DNA of 64,000 nucleotides from Ohtaekwangia koreensis (lineage in GTDB: Bacteria > Bacteroidota > Bacteroidia > Cytophagales > Cyclobacteriaceae): positions 2,463,655 to 2,527,654 of the forward strand of contig NZ_FUZU01000001.1 of NCBI RefSeq assembly GCF_900167975.1, read 5' to 3'. Both the position numbers and the translations under genes were made by a program. Numbering within the stretch: position 1 is the stretch's first letter; each line of letters begins with the position of its first letter. Shown here piece by piece: positions 27,548 to 36,291 of the stretch. Below the pieces are notes generated by a model that was given only the letters and a program-made list of their open reading frames with translations, was not told the origin of the DNA and searched no databases.

Positions 27548-28990
27548 TCATTCAAGGTTGTCTCGAAGCAAAGGCATACTCATACAATGAAAACCGCCAC
27601 GGGCTCTGGAGAGTTCGGCTGAAGGCATCAGAATTAATGTGTCCTTGAGATCCTCGGTGCGAACTCTTTTTGCTTCGAGATCTTCCAATAAGGAATGCAC
27701 GTGAATTACATGAAAGCCCTGCGCCCGGAACGCGTCCGTGGTTTTATCGTTTCGGTCGTAGCCCAGCACAACGCCTTCGCGCAAAGCAAGTACATTACAA
27801 GAGTCGGTCCACTGCTCGCGTACATCATATGGAAATTCATTGTTGCCCGAATAGATGAACGTTACCTTCTCTTTGCATTTCAAATCTGTTTCACTGATGT
27901 TTATGAGCAATTCTTCCAGTCCATCAAAATGAAGCGGATGTTCCAAATCATTTCTCAGGAACTGAGTGATTTTGATCGGGTCATCTTTCTTTTTACTTTC
28001 CAGTATACGCTCAACCGGATCAGCATCTTCTTTCCGTATACTCTTCCTGGAAAAGTTACCGAGCATAACCCATACGTTGCGTTTCACTTGCGTGAAGACT
28101 GTATCAATATGCATATAGTCTCGCTTCTTGGGAATGCGGATCACCGTTATCTTATCAACGATTTTCTTTTCGAAGAGAAGGTTAATGACCTGATGTGCGG
28201 CTTCAACGGTAGTACGCTCGCTTACGCCTATCAGCAAATGCCTGGCGCTTATCATCATCAGATCACCGCCTTCAAGGGTAACCTTTTTGTCATCACTTTC
28301 CTTCGGCATCAGGAAGTGATGCGATGTATCTTCAATCTCGAGTATAGTATTACGAAAGGCTTCGAATAAAGTGTGATTGAAGAATATATATTTGGTCAGT
28401 AATGCCTCGCGTGTTCTTGCTTTCTTGGCAGGGCGATTCAATAAAATATGATCATTGATCACTACACCAATATCACGCGTAAAGATAAAGTTAGGTATAG
28501 GAGCAAAGAGCATGCGGCCATCTTTCAATGTCCCGCTGATCAATACTTTTGATAATGCTATAGGCTCCAGATCAAACAAGCATTTCTGTGTATCATACGA
28601 GCAAAATTCAACGGCACATACCGATGCCACCAGTTTGATCTTGATTGTATCATCCCGCAGAATATCCGCCAGTAACCATTGCAATTCAATTACCTTGTCG
28701 GATGCGTGAAAGCCTGCATTATCTGGTTTATAGAAATTCCGGTTACTGGTTTCAGAATCAATCTCTGTTAATTTGCCGGCTATCTTATCAGGGTCAAGAA
28801 AGTAAAGTAAGATCCGGGTATAATAATCGTACTCCTTTTTACGGATTGTGTCCAAATGCACTATATCTTCAAATAGCCAGTCTTGTGCTTTGGAGGGGAC
28901 TACTTTTCCAAGGCTGCTATCCGGGCTATGGACCAGGAGCCTGCGTAACGTTCCGATTTCAGAAGTAATGTGGATTGAATCACTATTCAT
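27548..28990 (-). CDS. arcA: Arginine deiminase family protein
   Basis: A 480-aa cytosolic arginine deiminase-fold enzyme that would hydrolyse arginine to citrulline and ammonia. Landmarks are FTRD (170-173), EGGD (240-243), MHIDT with His294 and Asp296, and the C-terminal RGGFHCMSMPL block with nucleophile Cys469. The protein is longer than classical ArcA (about 410 aa), with an insert in the first 170 residues, which is seen in Bacteroidota homologs. It is encoded 181 bp upstream of ctlX on the same strand. No ornithine carbamoyltransferase or carbamate kinase is present, so this is not a complete energy-yielding ADI pathway here. Confidence 0.88.
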   Translation of the reverse strand: MNSDSIHITSEIGTLRRLLVHSPDSSLGKVVPSKAQDWLFEDIVHLDTIRKKEYDYYTRILLYFLDPDKIAGKLTEIDSETSNRNFYKPDNAGFHASDKVIELQWLLADILRDDTIKIKLVASVCAVEFCSYDTQKCLFDLEPIALSKVLISGTLKDGRMLFAPIPNFIFTRDIGVVINDHILLNRPAKKARTREALLTKYIFFNHTLFEAFRNTILEIEDTSHHFLMPKESDDKKVTLEGGDLMMISARHLLIGVSERTTVEAAHQVINLLFEKKIVDKITVIRIPKKRDYMHIDTVFTQVKRNVWVMLGNFSRKSIRKEDADPVERILESKKKDDPIKITQFLRNDLEHPLHFDGLEELLINISETDLKCKEKVTFIYSGNNEFPYDVREQWTDSCNVLALREGVVLGYDRNDKTTDAFRAQGFHVIHVHSLLEDLEAKRVRTEDLKDTLILMPSAELSRARGGFHCMSMPLLRDNLE

Positions 28991-29284
28991 AAGGACATTT
29001 ATAACCTACAAGGAACAACCCTGTTTTGTGATTTACAAACAGATCCGGCCAATTAAGTTTAAAAAGATCATTTGAAAATTTGCTAGCGTCACCAGTTGTA
29101 CTTCAATAAAAGTGATATGTCCCGTTTTTTCAATCGGCATTACTCTATACACCAAATACGTATATTAATGCTTCATATTTTAACCCCATTTTTCTGGACG
29201 TATAAACAAAATATACAGGTTGTATAAATAAGTTGAATGAACACCGGAAAAATATGTATACTAGATGTTTAATACAGAACGTAC

Positions 29285-29788
29285 ATGCACGTCAAAATCC
29301 AGCCTTACCAGGAAGATCATAAAGATGAAATTGCCAATCTCATTCTGGATATTCAACAAAGGGAATTTCACATTGCTATATCATTGAATGATCAACCGGA
29401 TCTGCTGGACATTCGTAATTTTTACAGGAGGGGAAACGGTAATTTCTGGTGCGCTATATCCACGGAAGGAGAAGTTATCGGGACGATTGCACTCATCGAT
29501 ATGGGGGACGGCATGGGCGCTATACGAAAGATGTTTGTGCGCGAGGATTGGCGTGGAAAAGACAAAAACGTTGCTTCATCATTATTATATACCCTGGAAA
29601 CCTGGGCATTGAACTATGGTATAAAAACACTTTACCTGGGCACTGTGGATGTATTAAAAGCAGCCCAGCGATTCTATAACCGTGAAGGATTTGTAGTAGT
29701 GGATGCTGCAGATCTTCCTGCCAGTTTTCCGCGCATGCCAGTAGATACGCTTTTCTTCAAAAAAGACCTATTCTCAACGATTCTGTAA
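29285..29788 (+). CDS. GNAT-family N-acetyltransferase
   Basis: A 167-aa single-domain acetyltransferase of the GNAT fold. The acetyl-CoA pyrophosphate-binding segment is around residues 85-97 (MFVREDWRGKDKN), preceded by the IGTIALIDMGDGMGAI strands, and the C-terminal YNREGF motif is typical. The acceptor substrate is unknown; many such enzymes acetylate amino acids, peptides or small amines. It faces the sugar dehydrogenase gene convergently, with a shared hairpin between. Confidence 0.9.
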   Translation: MHVKIQPYQEDHKDEIANLILDIQQREFHIAISLNDQPDLLDIRNFYRRGNGNFWCAISTEGEVIGTIALIDMGDGMGAIRKMFVREDWRGKDKNVASSLLYTLETWALNYGIKTLYLGTVDVLKAAQRFYNREGFVVVDAADLPASFPRMPVDTLFFKKDLFSTIL

Positions 29789-29801
29789 AACAATTTTATA
29801 A

Positions 29802-29831
29802 ACGTTGTGCCAGCATAAACTGGCACAACGT
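29802..29831. terminator. Bidirectional hairpin terminator between convergent genes
   Basis: A perfect 12-bp stem (29802-29813 with 29820-29831) with a 6-nt loop lies midway between the GNAT stop and the dehydrogenase stop. Flanks are AT-rich on both sides without a long uninterrupted T-run, so it may serve both transcripts with moderate strength. Confidence 0.82.
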
Positions 29832-29841
29832 AAATATATAG

Positions 29842-32800
29842 TTAGTTTTTCTTAATAATGACCGTTCGTGAAGTCGATCGGTTTCCTCTGGCTACACGCA
29901 CCTGGTATACACCATCCGGTATATTCTCAGCAGAGATTGTGACGTCATTTTCTCCACTGGTTTTGGCTTCGTAGTGAACAGCCTTCAGCACGCGTCCGTT
30001 GATATCGATAAGACTGATCTCCAATGCATCACCCTGGTCAGCGTTGGTGTTAATATAGACTTCACGTCCTGCAGGATTGGGATATACCGAGAATCCGCGA
30101 TTACCTCTCTCTGCAGTTTCATCCGATGCTATATTCATAGTACTGGAAGCAGCACCACTGCTGATCACGAGGTGATCCAGGTTCGGTCCGCTGCTGCCGA
30201 TGGCCGTGGCGCGGATCAGGTTTGTACCTGCATTCAACGAAGCTGTTAGGGATACCGTTGTCCAGGTCGTCCACGTGGTAGTTCGCGGAAATGTCAATGA
30301 CGGATTGATCGTGGTCCCATTCACGCTGATCGCCAGCGAGCGAGGTGTGTTGCCCATGGAGTACCGGAAAGTAAGTGTATACGTACCGGCAGAAGGTATA
30401 TTTGCCGCTGACCACTGAACATAGTCGTTCGAAGCATTGATATAATCTGCGAATCCTGTTCCGGTATAACCTGCCTGGTTGCTAAGGACGATGGCACCCG
30501 ACAAAGTCGCATTCTCTGCTTCCAATGTAACCGGACCAAACGAACCCGGCCGGTATAATATAGTACCCGGAATGGCCTGCTTAGTAATGCCCGGACCTGC
30601 GTAACTCGCCGTGAGCACGGCAGAACCCTGACGCTCAAAGAACGTAACGGTAAGGCTATGCTTTCCTCTTTTCAAGCCTATACTTCCGGATGCTTCCTGA
30701 GCGGCATGCAAACCATCATTGTTCACAACCAGTGTCGAACCTATATATAGCTGGCTGCCATCATCCGAGCTGGTGTAAAATGTATACGTTCCATCGGTGG
30801 GTACATCAATGAACCCGGTATACCGGAATGCATAGTCATCTTCACGATTGCGTGGAGTCAGGTTGATGGTGGCAATATTACCGGTTTCTATGGGGGTAAG
30901 GGTTGCAAAATTTGGTAACGCGCTCCACGCGCCTTCATAGTAATTATAGGCTATACCTGCTACTGTATTTGCTGGATTTTCAGGTTCGCGCAATGTGCTC
31001 ACCGTATAAACGGCAGTATAGGTAATATCATCGATGGGAGTGGAGATTGTTTGTGTAGCGCTGCCACCATGAAGCCACCGATCAAATGTATAGGTAACGC
31101 CTCCGGATGTTTGTGGTGACACAACACCAATGGTGCGTTGTATACCTTCAACGCTCAGGTCAGAGGTTGGTGTAGTCACCGGTTGTCCATCTAACGTAAC
31201 CTGCAATCCTGCAGGCTGAGTTGCCAGGTTGATGGTTGACTTGCGGGGGAGTATATCGCGTTGCACCGTATCTCTTAATCCTTGGGAATCGGTCACGATG
31301 AGATATAGTCTATACCAGACATCATCGGCAACTTCACCACTGGTGGGAATCGTGAATGATCCGCTCTTGACGCCCGAGGCTACCGGTGGTCCGTCATGAT
31401 GGTGAGTTCCATGGTGAAAATCTACCAGCCAGGTAAAGGCACTGGCAGGCAGCGTACCATCTTCTGCATCGGTAGCGTCTCCGGAGAAGCTGATCACATC
31501 TCCCCCGCGGTATAGTGTACCGGTAGCCGGAGTACTTATAGTTGCCACCGGAGCCGCGTTGAATGTTGTCACCGTAAGCTGTGCGGCATTACTGGTAACA
31601 CTGCCAGCGGAGTTCGATACAATAACACGATATGCACCGGCATTCGCGGCCTGTGTATTGGCAATCGTGTAGGTGGACGAAGTAGCACCTGCTATATTTA
31701 CATTATTTCTTTGCCACTGATAGCTTAGCGGTGCTGTGCCGGTGGCGGTAACAGAAAAAGAAGCAGACTGTCCTGCGGATACGGTAACGCTAGTGGGTTG
31801 TGTTACAATGGCTGGCGCGGTATTGACAGTATATATAATTCTGAACAGCGCCCCCGTGCTTCGTTCGAGATAGTATAGATTTCCATCATTGCCTACATCT
31901 ATACTCAGCGCATCACCACCAAGGCCTGTGGCAAATGGCAAGCGTGTTGCAGTAGATCCCGATAGATTCAGCATGTTGATCCAGCGATTGCAAAGATCCT
32001 GAAAGAAATAGCGGCCTATATATTCTGCCGGATAGTTTGTTGAAGAAGGATTAAAGAATACACCACCAGTAATTGCACAGCCATTTCCATCGCCAGAGCC
32101 ATGCGGGTATGCATATACCGGGTTTGTAAAGGCAGGGTTGGAGCCATTGCCTTCAACACTCGGCCAGCCAAAGTTTAGCCCTCCGGTAGTAGCATCGTTG
32201 ATTTCTTCCCAGGTATTCTGCCCGACATCATTTACGAAAATTCTTCCTGTACCCGGCTGAACATCGAATGTATAGGGATTCCTCAGACCATAGGCCCAAA
32301 CTCTTCTGCGTTGTTCGGAGCCTGTTGTAAAGGGATTACCCGCAGGGACAGAACCGTCTGGATTAATACGCAATACTTTACCATGATAGGTATCAAGGTT
32401 TTGTGCATTCGCGGAATTTGCATTCTCGCCAATAGCGACATATAGCAACCCGTTTTTGAAATGCATAGCCCCGCCGTTGTGATTGGTGGCACTGCTGAGT
32501 GGATCAAGATTTAATATGACAACTTCGCTTCCAGGTGTAACTACATCACCATTGCCTGTAAAACGACTAATACGGTTTCGCGATCCATCCGGCAATGTAT
32601 AGTATAGATATACATATTGATTGGTTGAAAAGTTAGGGTCGAGCGCGATGCCGATGAGACCCCGCTCGCCACTGGAGTTTACACTCAGTTGCAGAAAAGG
32701 AGTTGCCAGCAGTGTTCCGTTCTTGATAATGCGCAGCGCACCATTTTGCTGCGCTACAAAAATTCTTCCGTCAGGGGCAAAGGCCATTACGGTTGGATTG

Positions 32801-32940
32801 CTGATGCCGCTAGCAACTTGCACACGGCTAAAACCTGTCGGAAAGGTTTGGGCAAACAAAGGTCCACTTAAAATTGTGGCTACGATCAGGAAAAGACTAA
32901 GTCTTCCTTTTAAAGAGAAAGGAGAGTTTACGTGTTGCAT
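29842..32940 (-). CDS. T9SS-exported PQQ-type sugar dehydrogenase with Ig, PA14 and CBM6-like modules
   Basis: A 1032-aa exported multidomain protein. After a signal peptide (ending PLFAQ) comes a GSDH beta-propeller (about 35-365) of the PQQ-dependent glucose/sorbosone dehydrogenase family. Then follow an Ig-like domain (about 375-455), a cadherin/PKD-like segment, a PA14 domain (about 665-795), a CBM6-like carbohydrate module (about 800-930, starting LEAENATLSG) and a T9SS type-A sorting domain (about 950-1032, GFSVYPNPAGREVYI). The last should send it across the outer membrane via type IX secretion. It probably oxidises sugars on a bound polysaccharide. PQQ would have to be made or acquired elsewhere; no pqq genes are in the window. 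Confidence 0.9.
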   Translation of the reverse strand: MQHVNSPFSLKGRLSLFLIVATILSGPLFAQTFPTGFSRVQVASGISNPTVMAFAPDGRIFVAQQNGALRIIKNGTLLATPFLQLSVNSSGERGLIGIALDPNFSTNQYVYLYYTLPDGSRNRISRFTGNGDVVTPGSEVVILNLDPLSSATNHNGGAMHFKNGLLYVAIGENANSANAQNLDTYHGKVLRINPDGSVPAGNPFTTGSEQRRRVWAYGLRNPYTFDVQPGTGRIFVNDVGQNTWEEINDATTGGLNFGWPSVEGNGSNPAFTNPVYAYPHGSGDGNGCAITGGVFFNPSSTNYPAEYIGRYFFQDLCNRWINMLNLSGSTATRLPFATGLGGDALSIDVGNDGNLYYLERSTGALFRIIYTVNTAPAIVTQPTSVTVSAGQSASFSVTATGTAPLSYQWQRNNVNIAGATSSTYTIANTQAANAGAYRVIVSNSAGSVTSNAAQLTVTTFNAAPVATISTPATGTLYRGGDVISFSGDATDAEDGTLPASAFTWLVDFHHGTHHHDGPPVASGVKSGSFTIPTSGEVADDVWYRLYLIVTDSQGLRDTVQRDILPRKSTINLATQPAGLQVTLDGQPVTTPTSDLSVEGIQRTIGVVSPQTSGGVTYTFDRWLHGGSATQTISTPIDDITYTAVYTVSTLREPENPANTVAGIAYNYYEGAWSALPNFATLTPIETGNIATINLTPRNREDDYAFRYTGFIDVPTDGTYTFYTSSDDGSQLYIGSTLVVNNDGLHAAQEASGSIGLKRGKHSLTVTFFERQGSAVLTASYAGPGITKQAIPGTILYRPGSFGPVTLEAENATLSGAIVLSNQAGYTGTGFADYINASNDYVQWSAANIPSAGTYTLTFRYSMGNTPRSLAISVNGTTINPSLTFPRTTTWTTWTTVSLTASLNAGTNLIRATAIGSSGPNLDHLVISSGAASSTMNIASDETAERGNRGFSVYPNPAGREVYINTNADQGDALEISLIDINGRVLKAVHYEAKTSGENDVTISAENIPDGVYQVRVARGNRSTSRTVIIKKN

Positions 32941-32988
32941 GAAAGTGATTGGTTAAAAGTGTTATCATACGCAGATGTAAAATAGTGG

Positions 32989-33025
32989 CAGACCCGAAGT
33001 ATACATGACGTATAGATCGGGTCTG
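32989..33025. other. Structured hairpin in the region upstream of the sugar dehydrogenase
   Basis: Two stacked stems: an outer 9-bp stem (32989-32997 with 33017-33025), a symmetric two-by-two mismatch, and an inner 5-bp stem closing a 5-nt loop. It begins 49 bp upstream of the dehydrogenase start, on that gene's leader side. No T-run follows on either strand, so a leader or operator element is more likely than a terminator. Confidence 0.5.
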
Positions 33026-33348
33026 TGTGAAATTATTATTATATATACTTAATACGTTGCTGCTTCTGATAACACGTTCGAAACAATGCACCTGATACCG
33101 TTGAATTCACTCACAATCACCACCACTTTTAAGAGTATTTGTAATGCATTGCCCAACTGCCGGTTCGATTGCCGGCAGCCAATAGTCTAAATAATAATGC
33201 CATTGAAGCAGGTTGGGTTCTGCTATAATTAGAACGCCAGGGTAAATATAGAGGTGGAGAAAAATAAACAAACTGTGTATCGACTATCACCAGTTAAGCG
33301 CCACGAAGGTGTGGCTGGAAGACATTAATGGAGCTAACGTTTAAACAC
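33026..33348. other. Intergenic stretch with a small GC-rich hairpin
   Basis: No gene is seen between the clpP stop and the leader hairpin. A 7-bp GC-rich stem (33157-33163 with 33172-33178, 8-nt loop) and a 5-bp GCCAC/GTGGC stem near 33300 are present; neither has a T-run. The latter lies just after the clpP stop and could contribute to ending that transcript. Confidence 0.5.
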
Positions 33349-33999
33349 TTACTCTGCTTTTTGAAACAGCCTTACATCAATCTCGGGATTATTCAATACG
33401 ATAACATCACTGGTGTCACCAAGTACTTCATCTATCAAACCAAAGTCTTTTGCTTCGGGCGCACTCATAAATTTATCACGCAGGAAGTACTCTTCGATCT
33501 CCTTCCAGGTATGGCCGGAATGTTTACCCATTAAATGAAACAACTGTGCTTGAATGCGCTCCTGCTCACGTGTGGCAATGCGCACATCTTCTGTATAACC
33601 CTGCGCTCCGCCACCCGTGGGGTGCATATGTATAGTGGCATGTGGCAACGCATATCGTTTTCCTTTAGCACCGGACGTCAGCAAGGCTGTACCCATGCTC
33701 GCAGAAACACCTACGGCTACAGTGGAAACGGGAGCTTGGATCATTTGCATGGCGTCATAAATGGCGAGTCCTGCATATACACTTCCTCCCGGACTATTTA
33801 TATATAGGCTGATCTGCCTTTTCTGATCTATACTGTTGAGGTATAATAACTGCGCTACAATTACATTGGCCACGGCATCGTTGATGCCCGTGCCTAAAAA
33901 CACTATTCGTTCCTTCAGCAGCAGACTATAAATGTCATAAGCACGTTCACCCCGGGAACTATTGTCGATTACCATCGGTACCATATTCGCCTGTATCAT
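33349..33999 (-). CDS. clpP: ATP-dependent Clp protease proteolytic subunit (ClpP-like)
   Basis: A 216-aa ClpP serine protease subunit. The triad is intact: Ser101 in SASMG, His126 in the HMHPTGG block, and Asp175 in RDKFMSA. The N-terminal segment around YSLLLKERIVFLG and the SPGGSVYAGLAIYD strand match ClpP. The context is unusual: no trigger factor or clpX is adjacent, and the gene follows a small protein gene by 5 bp behind an ECF sigma gene. It is therefore probably an additional, specialised ClpP copy. The nucleophile region reads GVSASMG where most ClpP have G(Q/M)AASMG. Confidence 0.94.
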   Translation of the reverse strand: MIQANMVPMVIDNSSRGERAYDIYSLLLKERIVFLGTGINDAVANVIVAQLLYLNSIDQKRQISLYINSPGGSVYAGLAIYDAMQMIQAPVSTVAVGVSASMGTALLTSGAKGKRYALPHATIHMHPTGGGAQGYTEDVRIATREQERIQAQLFHLMGKHSGHTWKEIEEYFLRDKFMSAPEAKDFGLIDEVLGDTSDVIVLNNPEIDVRLFQKAE

Positions 34000-34004
34000 G
34001 TATA

Positions 34005-34277
34005 TTATTTAAAAAGTTGAAGGATCTCTTGTTTGAAGTCCTGGTGTTTGGCATCGTTGAAAATGGTTTGATGCACAACCTGTACTTCTTTCTTTAATTT
34101 CTTGCGATGATAGAGTTTCAATACGCTATATACTTTCTTCTGCGCAGCTACATTCCATCGCAATACGGGATTCGTCAGTAACCTTGCTTCGAAAACTAAT
34201 GTCTCTTCCGGTTCAAGTTTTCCCAAAAGGTATTTTTCAGCCAGGGCTATATCATTCAATGAAGTCCTCATATGCAA
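34005..34277 (-). CDS. Small protein between sigma factor and ClpP, possible anti-sigma or adaptor
   Basis: A 90-aa soluble protein without a membrane segment, signal peptide or cysteines. Residues 10-30 (IALAEKYLLGKLEPEETLVF) resemble the N-terminal YLLGxLxPEE helix of Bacteroidota anti-sigma proteins, but the zinc-binding His/Cys residues are absent. The C-terminal half is basic and helical. It overlaps the end of the sigma factor gene by 26 bp and ends 5 bp before clpP, so the three genes are translationally linked. An anti-sigma or Clp-delivered role is inferred from this position. A second in-frame ATG lies 6 bp downstream. Confidence 0.75.
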   Translation of the reverse strand: MHMRTSLNDIALAEKYLLGKLEPEETLVFEARLLTNPVLRWNVAAQKKVYSVLKLYHRKKLKKEVQVVHQTIFNDAKHQDFKQEILQLFK

Positions 34278-34815
34278 TGGATTTTTCTTTGATCTTGTCT
34301 CTGACTTTTTCTAGGCATTTGAATTTCTGAACCGTGGCGGAGCGTTCAGTAATAAATCCGAATCTCCCGGCAATCTCTTTCATCGATACTTTCTCATAGT
34401 AAAATGTATGCAGCAACTCCATACACTTTCGTCCCGACTGTTCGATAAATTTTAGCAACTGATTCGTGTTGATGGTTGGAACATAATCATTGGGAAGTGT
34501 AATGTTGATTTCCGTACTATCCAATGAAATCCTCATACGGTCGCGCGTGAATTTCCGGATCCACAAGTGCTTGGCGATTCCCAATATATAGGCTTCCGTG
34601 GAAGTTTGAAGGACAAAGCTTTCGTCCTGACTCTTCTCATAGTAAATCACCAGCGCATCCTGAAAGATATCCGAAGAATCCTCAAGAGTTCCATTCATCT
34701 TACTGACAAACCGTGCAACACCAGGAAATGCCTTTTTATATAGTGCTTCAAACACTTTTTCGCGTGCTGCTTCAGGCTGCACAGATATACCTTCTTTTAG
34801 TTGTATACATTCCAT
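34252..34815 (-). CDS. ECF-type RNA polymerase sigma-70 factor
   Basis: A 187-aa sigma-70 family protein. Region 2 lies at about 20-95 (FVSKMNGTLEDSSDIFQDAL, then AYILGIAKHLWIRKFTRDR) and region 4 helix-turn-helix at about 130-180 (CMELLHTFYYEKVSMKEIAG). It lacks regions 1 and 3, as ECF sigma factors do. It heads a compact - strand operon with a 90-aa protein and ClpP. The upstream region (34816-34860) contains ATACTTTGC on its coding strand, close to the Bacteroidota -7 consensus. Confidence 0.9.
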   Translation of the reverse strand: MECIQLKEGISVQPEAAREKVFEALYKKAFPGVARFVSKMNGTLEDSSDIFQDALVIYYEKSQDESFVLQTSTEAYILGIAKHLWIRKFTRDRMRISLDSTEINITLPNDYVPTINTNQLLKFIEQSGRKCMELLHTFYYEKVSMKEIAGRFGFITERSATVQKFKCLEKVRDKIKEKSIAYEDFIE

Positions 34816-35003
34816 GATGGTGTGTATTTAATAGTATGTGCAGCAAAGTATGGAAGTATCACCGTTTATCTGTAATTTTTTTTCATAGGTGTTTGCTTCC
34901 ATCTGCATAAAGTTAAACCCTTTTATTGGCATACTTATTTGAAAGTGGTTTGAAAATTAACGCTCGACCCTGTCAAAATATAGGTCACATAAATAATCAA
35001 TAG

Positions 35004-36167
35004 ATGAAAGCTCTTGTTTTTCACAAGCCAAAAGATGTTCGGGTTGAGACAGTAGAGGATCCCCGGATAGAAGATCCGCGTGATGCAATAATCCGGGTAA
35101 CGTCCACCGCGATCTGTGGATCGGACTTACATATTTATAATGGTATGGTTCCTCAGCCACGATCGATGGTATTGGGGCATGAATTCATGGGAGTTGTAGA
35201 AGAAGTGGGAAGTGGAATATCCAATCTGAAAAAAGGTGATCGGGTAGTAGTGCCGTTTCCTATAGCATGTGGTCATTGTCATTTTTGCGCGATGGATTTG
35301 CCCACACATTGTGAAAGCTCAAATCATAATACGTACGGTCCCGAAGGTGAGATCATAATAGCGAAAGGTGCTGGTGGTGCACTGTATGGGTATACCGATC
35401 TATACGGTGGCTATAACGGAGGACAAGCTGAGTATGCACGCATCATGTATGCGGATTATAGTCCCCGCAAAGTGCCCGACAATCTGACCGACGAACAAGT
35501 ACTTTTTCTTACCGATATATTTCCAACCGGTTGGTCAGCGATCGATTGGGCAGGACTGAAAGGAGGGGAGACCGTTGTTGTATTTGGTTGTGGCCCGGTG
35601 GGGATCATGGCGCAAAAGGCTGCCTGGCTTAAAGGTGCAGGACGTGTGATCGGTGTAGATATATATCCCTATCGTTTGGAGCGTGCACGGTTAACCGCCA
35701 ATGTAGAGACAATCAATGCCGCAGAATGCGATGCCGTTCAGGTAATCCGTGATATGACACGTGGCTATGGAGCAGATGTGTGCGTGGATGCTGTGGGCAT
35801 GGAAGCCGATCGTTCTACGATGGAAAAAATAGTAAATGTATTGCAAGCCGAGAAGGGATCGATGAAAGTGTTGGAAGCTTGTCTCGACGCTGTACGCAGA
35901 GGCGGGGCCGTTACCGTTGTAGGAGTATACGGATCACCGTATGATAATTTTCCATTGTATAAATGGTTTGATAAAGGAATTAAATTGATGGGAGGACAAG
36001 CCTGGGTGCAGCGCTATATCGATGAGTTGCTGTCCATTGTAGAGAGTGGAAAAGTAAAGCTCGATGATGTGATCTCTCACCGGGTTCCGCTTTCAGAGGC
36101 ATCACGGATGTATGACATCTTTAATAAAAAGGAAGACAACTGTGTGAAGGTAGTATTGAAGCCTTGA
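35004..36167 (+). CDS. Zinc-dependent alcohol/formaldehyde dehydrogenase
   Basis: A 387-aa medium-chain dehydrogenase/reductase. Catalytic zinc ligands lie in the CGSDLH and GHEFMG motifs, and the structural zinc site is the four-cysteine stretch CGHCHFCAMDLPTHC. The NAD-binding Rossmann motif is VVVFGCGPVGIMA. The long insert around the YGYTDLYGGYNGGQAEY segment resembles glutathione-independent formaldehyde dehydrogenase and related polyol or aldehyde dehydrogenases. It is probably NAD-dependent; the exact alcohol is unknown. It stands alone and converges on the Cys-tailed protein gene. Confidence 0.9.
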   Translation: MKALVFHKPKDVRVETVEDPRIEDPRDAIIRVTSTAICGSDLHIYNGMVPQPRSMVLGHEFMGVVEEVGSGISNLKKGDRVVVPFPIACGHCHFCAMDLPTHCESSNHNTYGPEGEIIIAKGAGGALYGYTDLYGGYNGGQAEYARIMYADYSPRKVPDNLTDEQVLFLTDIFPTGWSAIDWAGLKGGETVVVFGCGPVGIMAQKAAWLKGAGRVIGVDIYPYRLERARLTANVETINAAECDAVQVIRDMTRGYGADVCVDAVGMEADRSTMEKIVNVLQAEKGSMKVLEACLDAVRRGGAVTVVGVYGSPYDNFPLYKWFDKGIKLMGGQAWVQRYIDELLSIVESGKVKLDDVISHRVPLSEASRMYDIFNKKEDNCVKVVLKP

Positions 36168-36226
36168 TATAGTATACAGGTGTCGTATAAATGATGTAGT
36201 ATAAATATTGTATAATCTTTCTCTGG

Positions 36227-36270
36227 ATTGTTGAATAGTTTTATCCTGTAAGATATAGCTATTCAATAAT
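36227..36270. terminator. Hairpin between convergent genes
   Basis: A 12-bp stem with one G-T pair (36227-36238 with 36259-36270) and a 20-nt loop lies between the dehydrogenase stop and the convergent Cys-tailed protein stop. Short T-stretches follow on the + strand. Placement supports a shared terminator; the long loop keeps confidence moderate. Confidence 0.5.
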
Positions 36271-36291
36271 TCTTGTTTTGAAGAATTTAGA

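Noticed and set aside
27695-28369. 224-codon + strand frame opposite the arginine deiminase gene
   Set aside because: Antisense shadow of a gene with intact catalytic motifs; no independent evidence.
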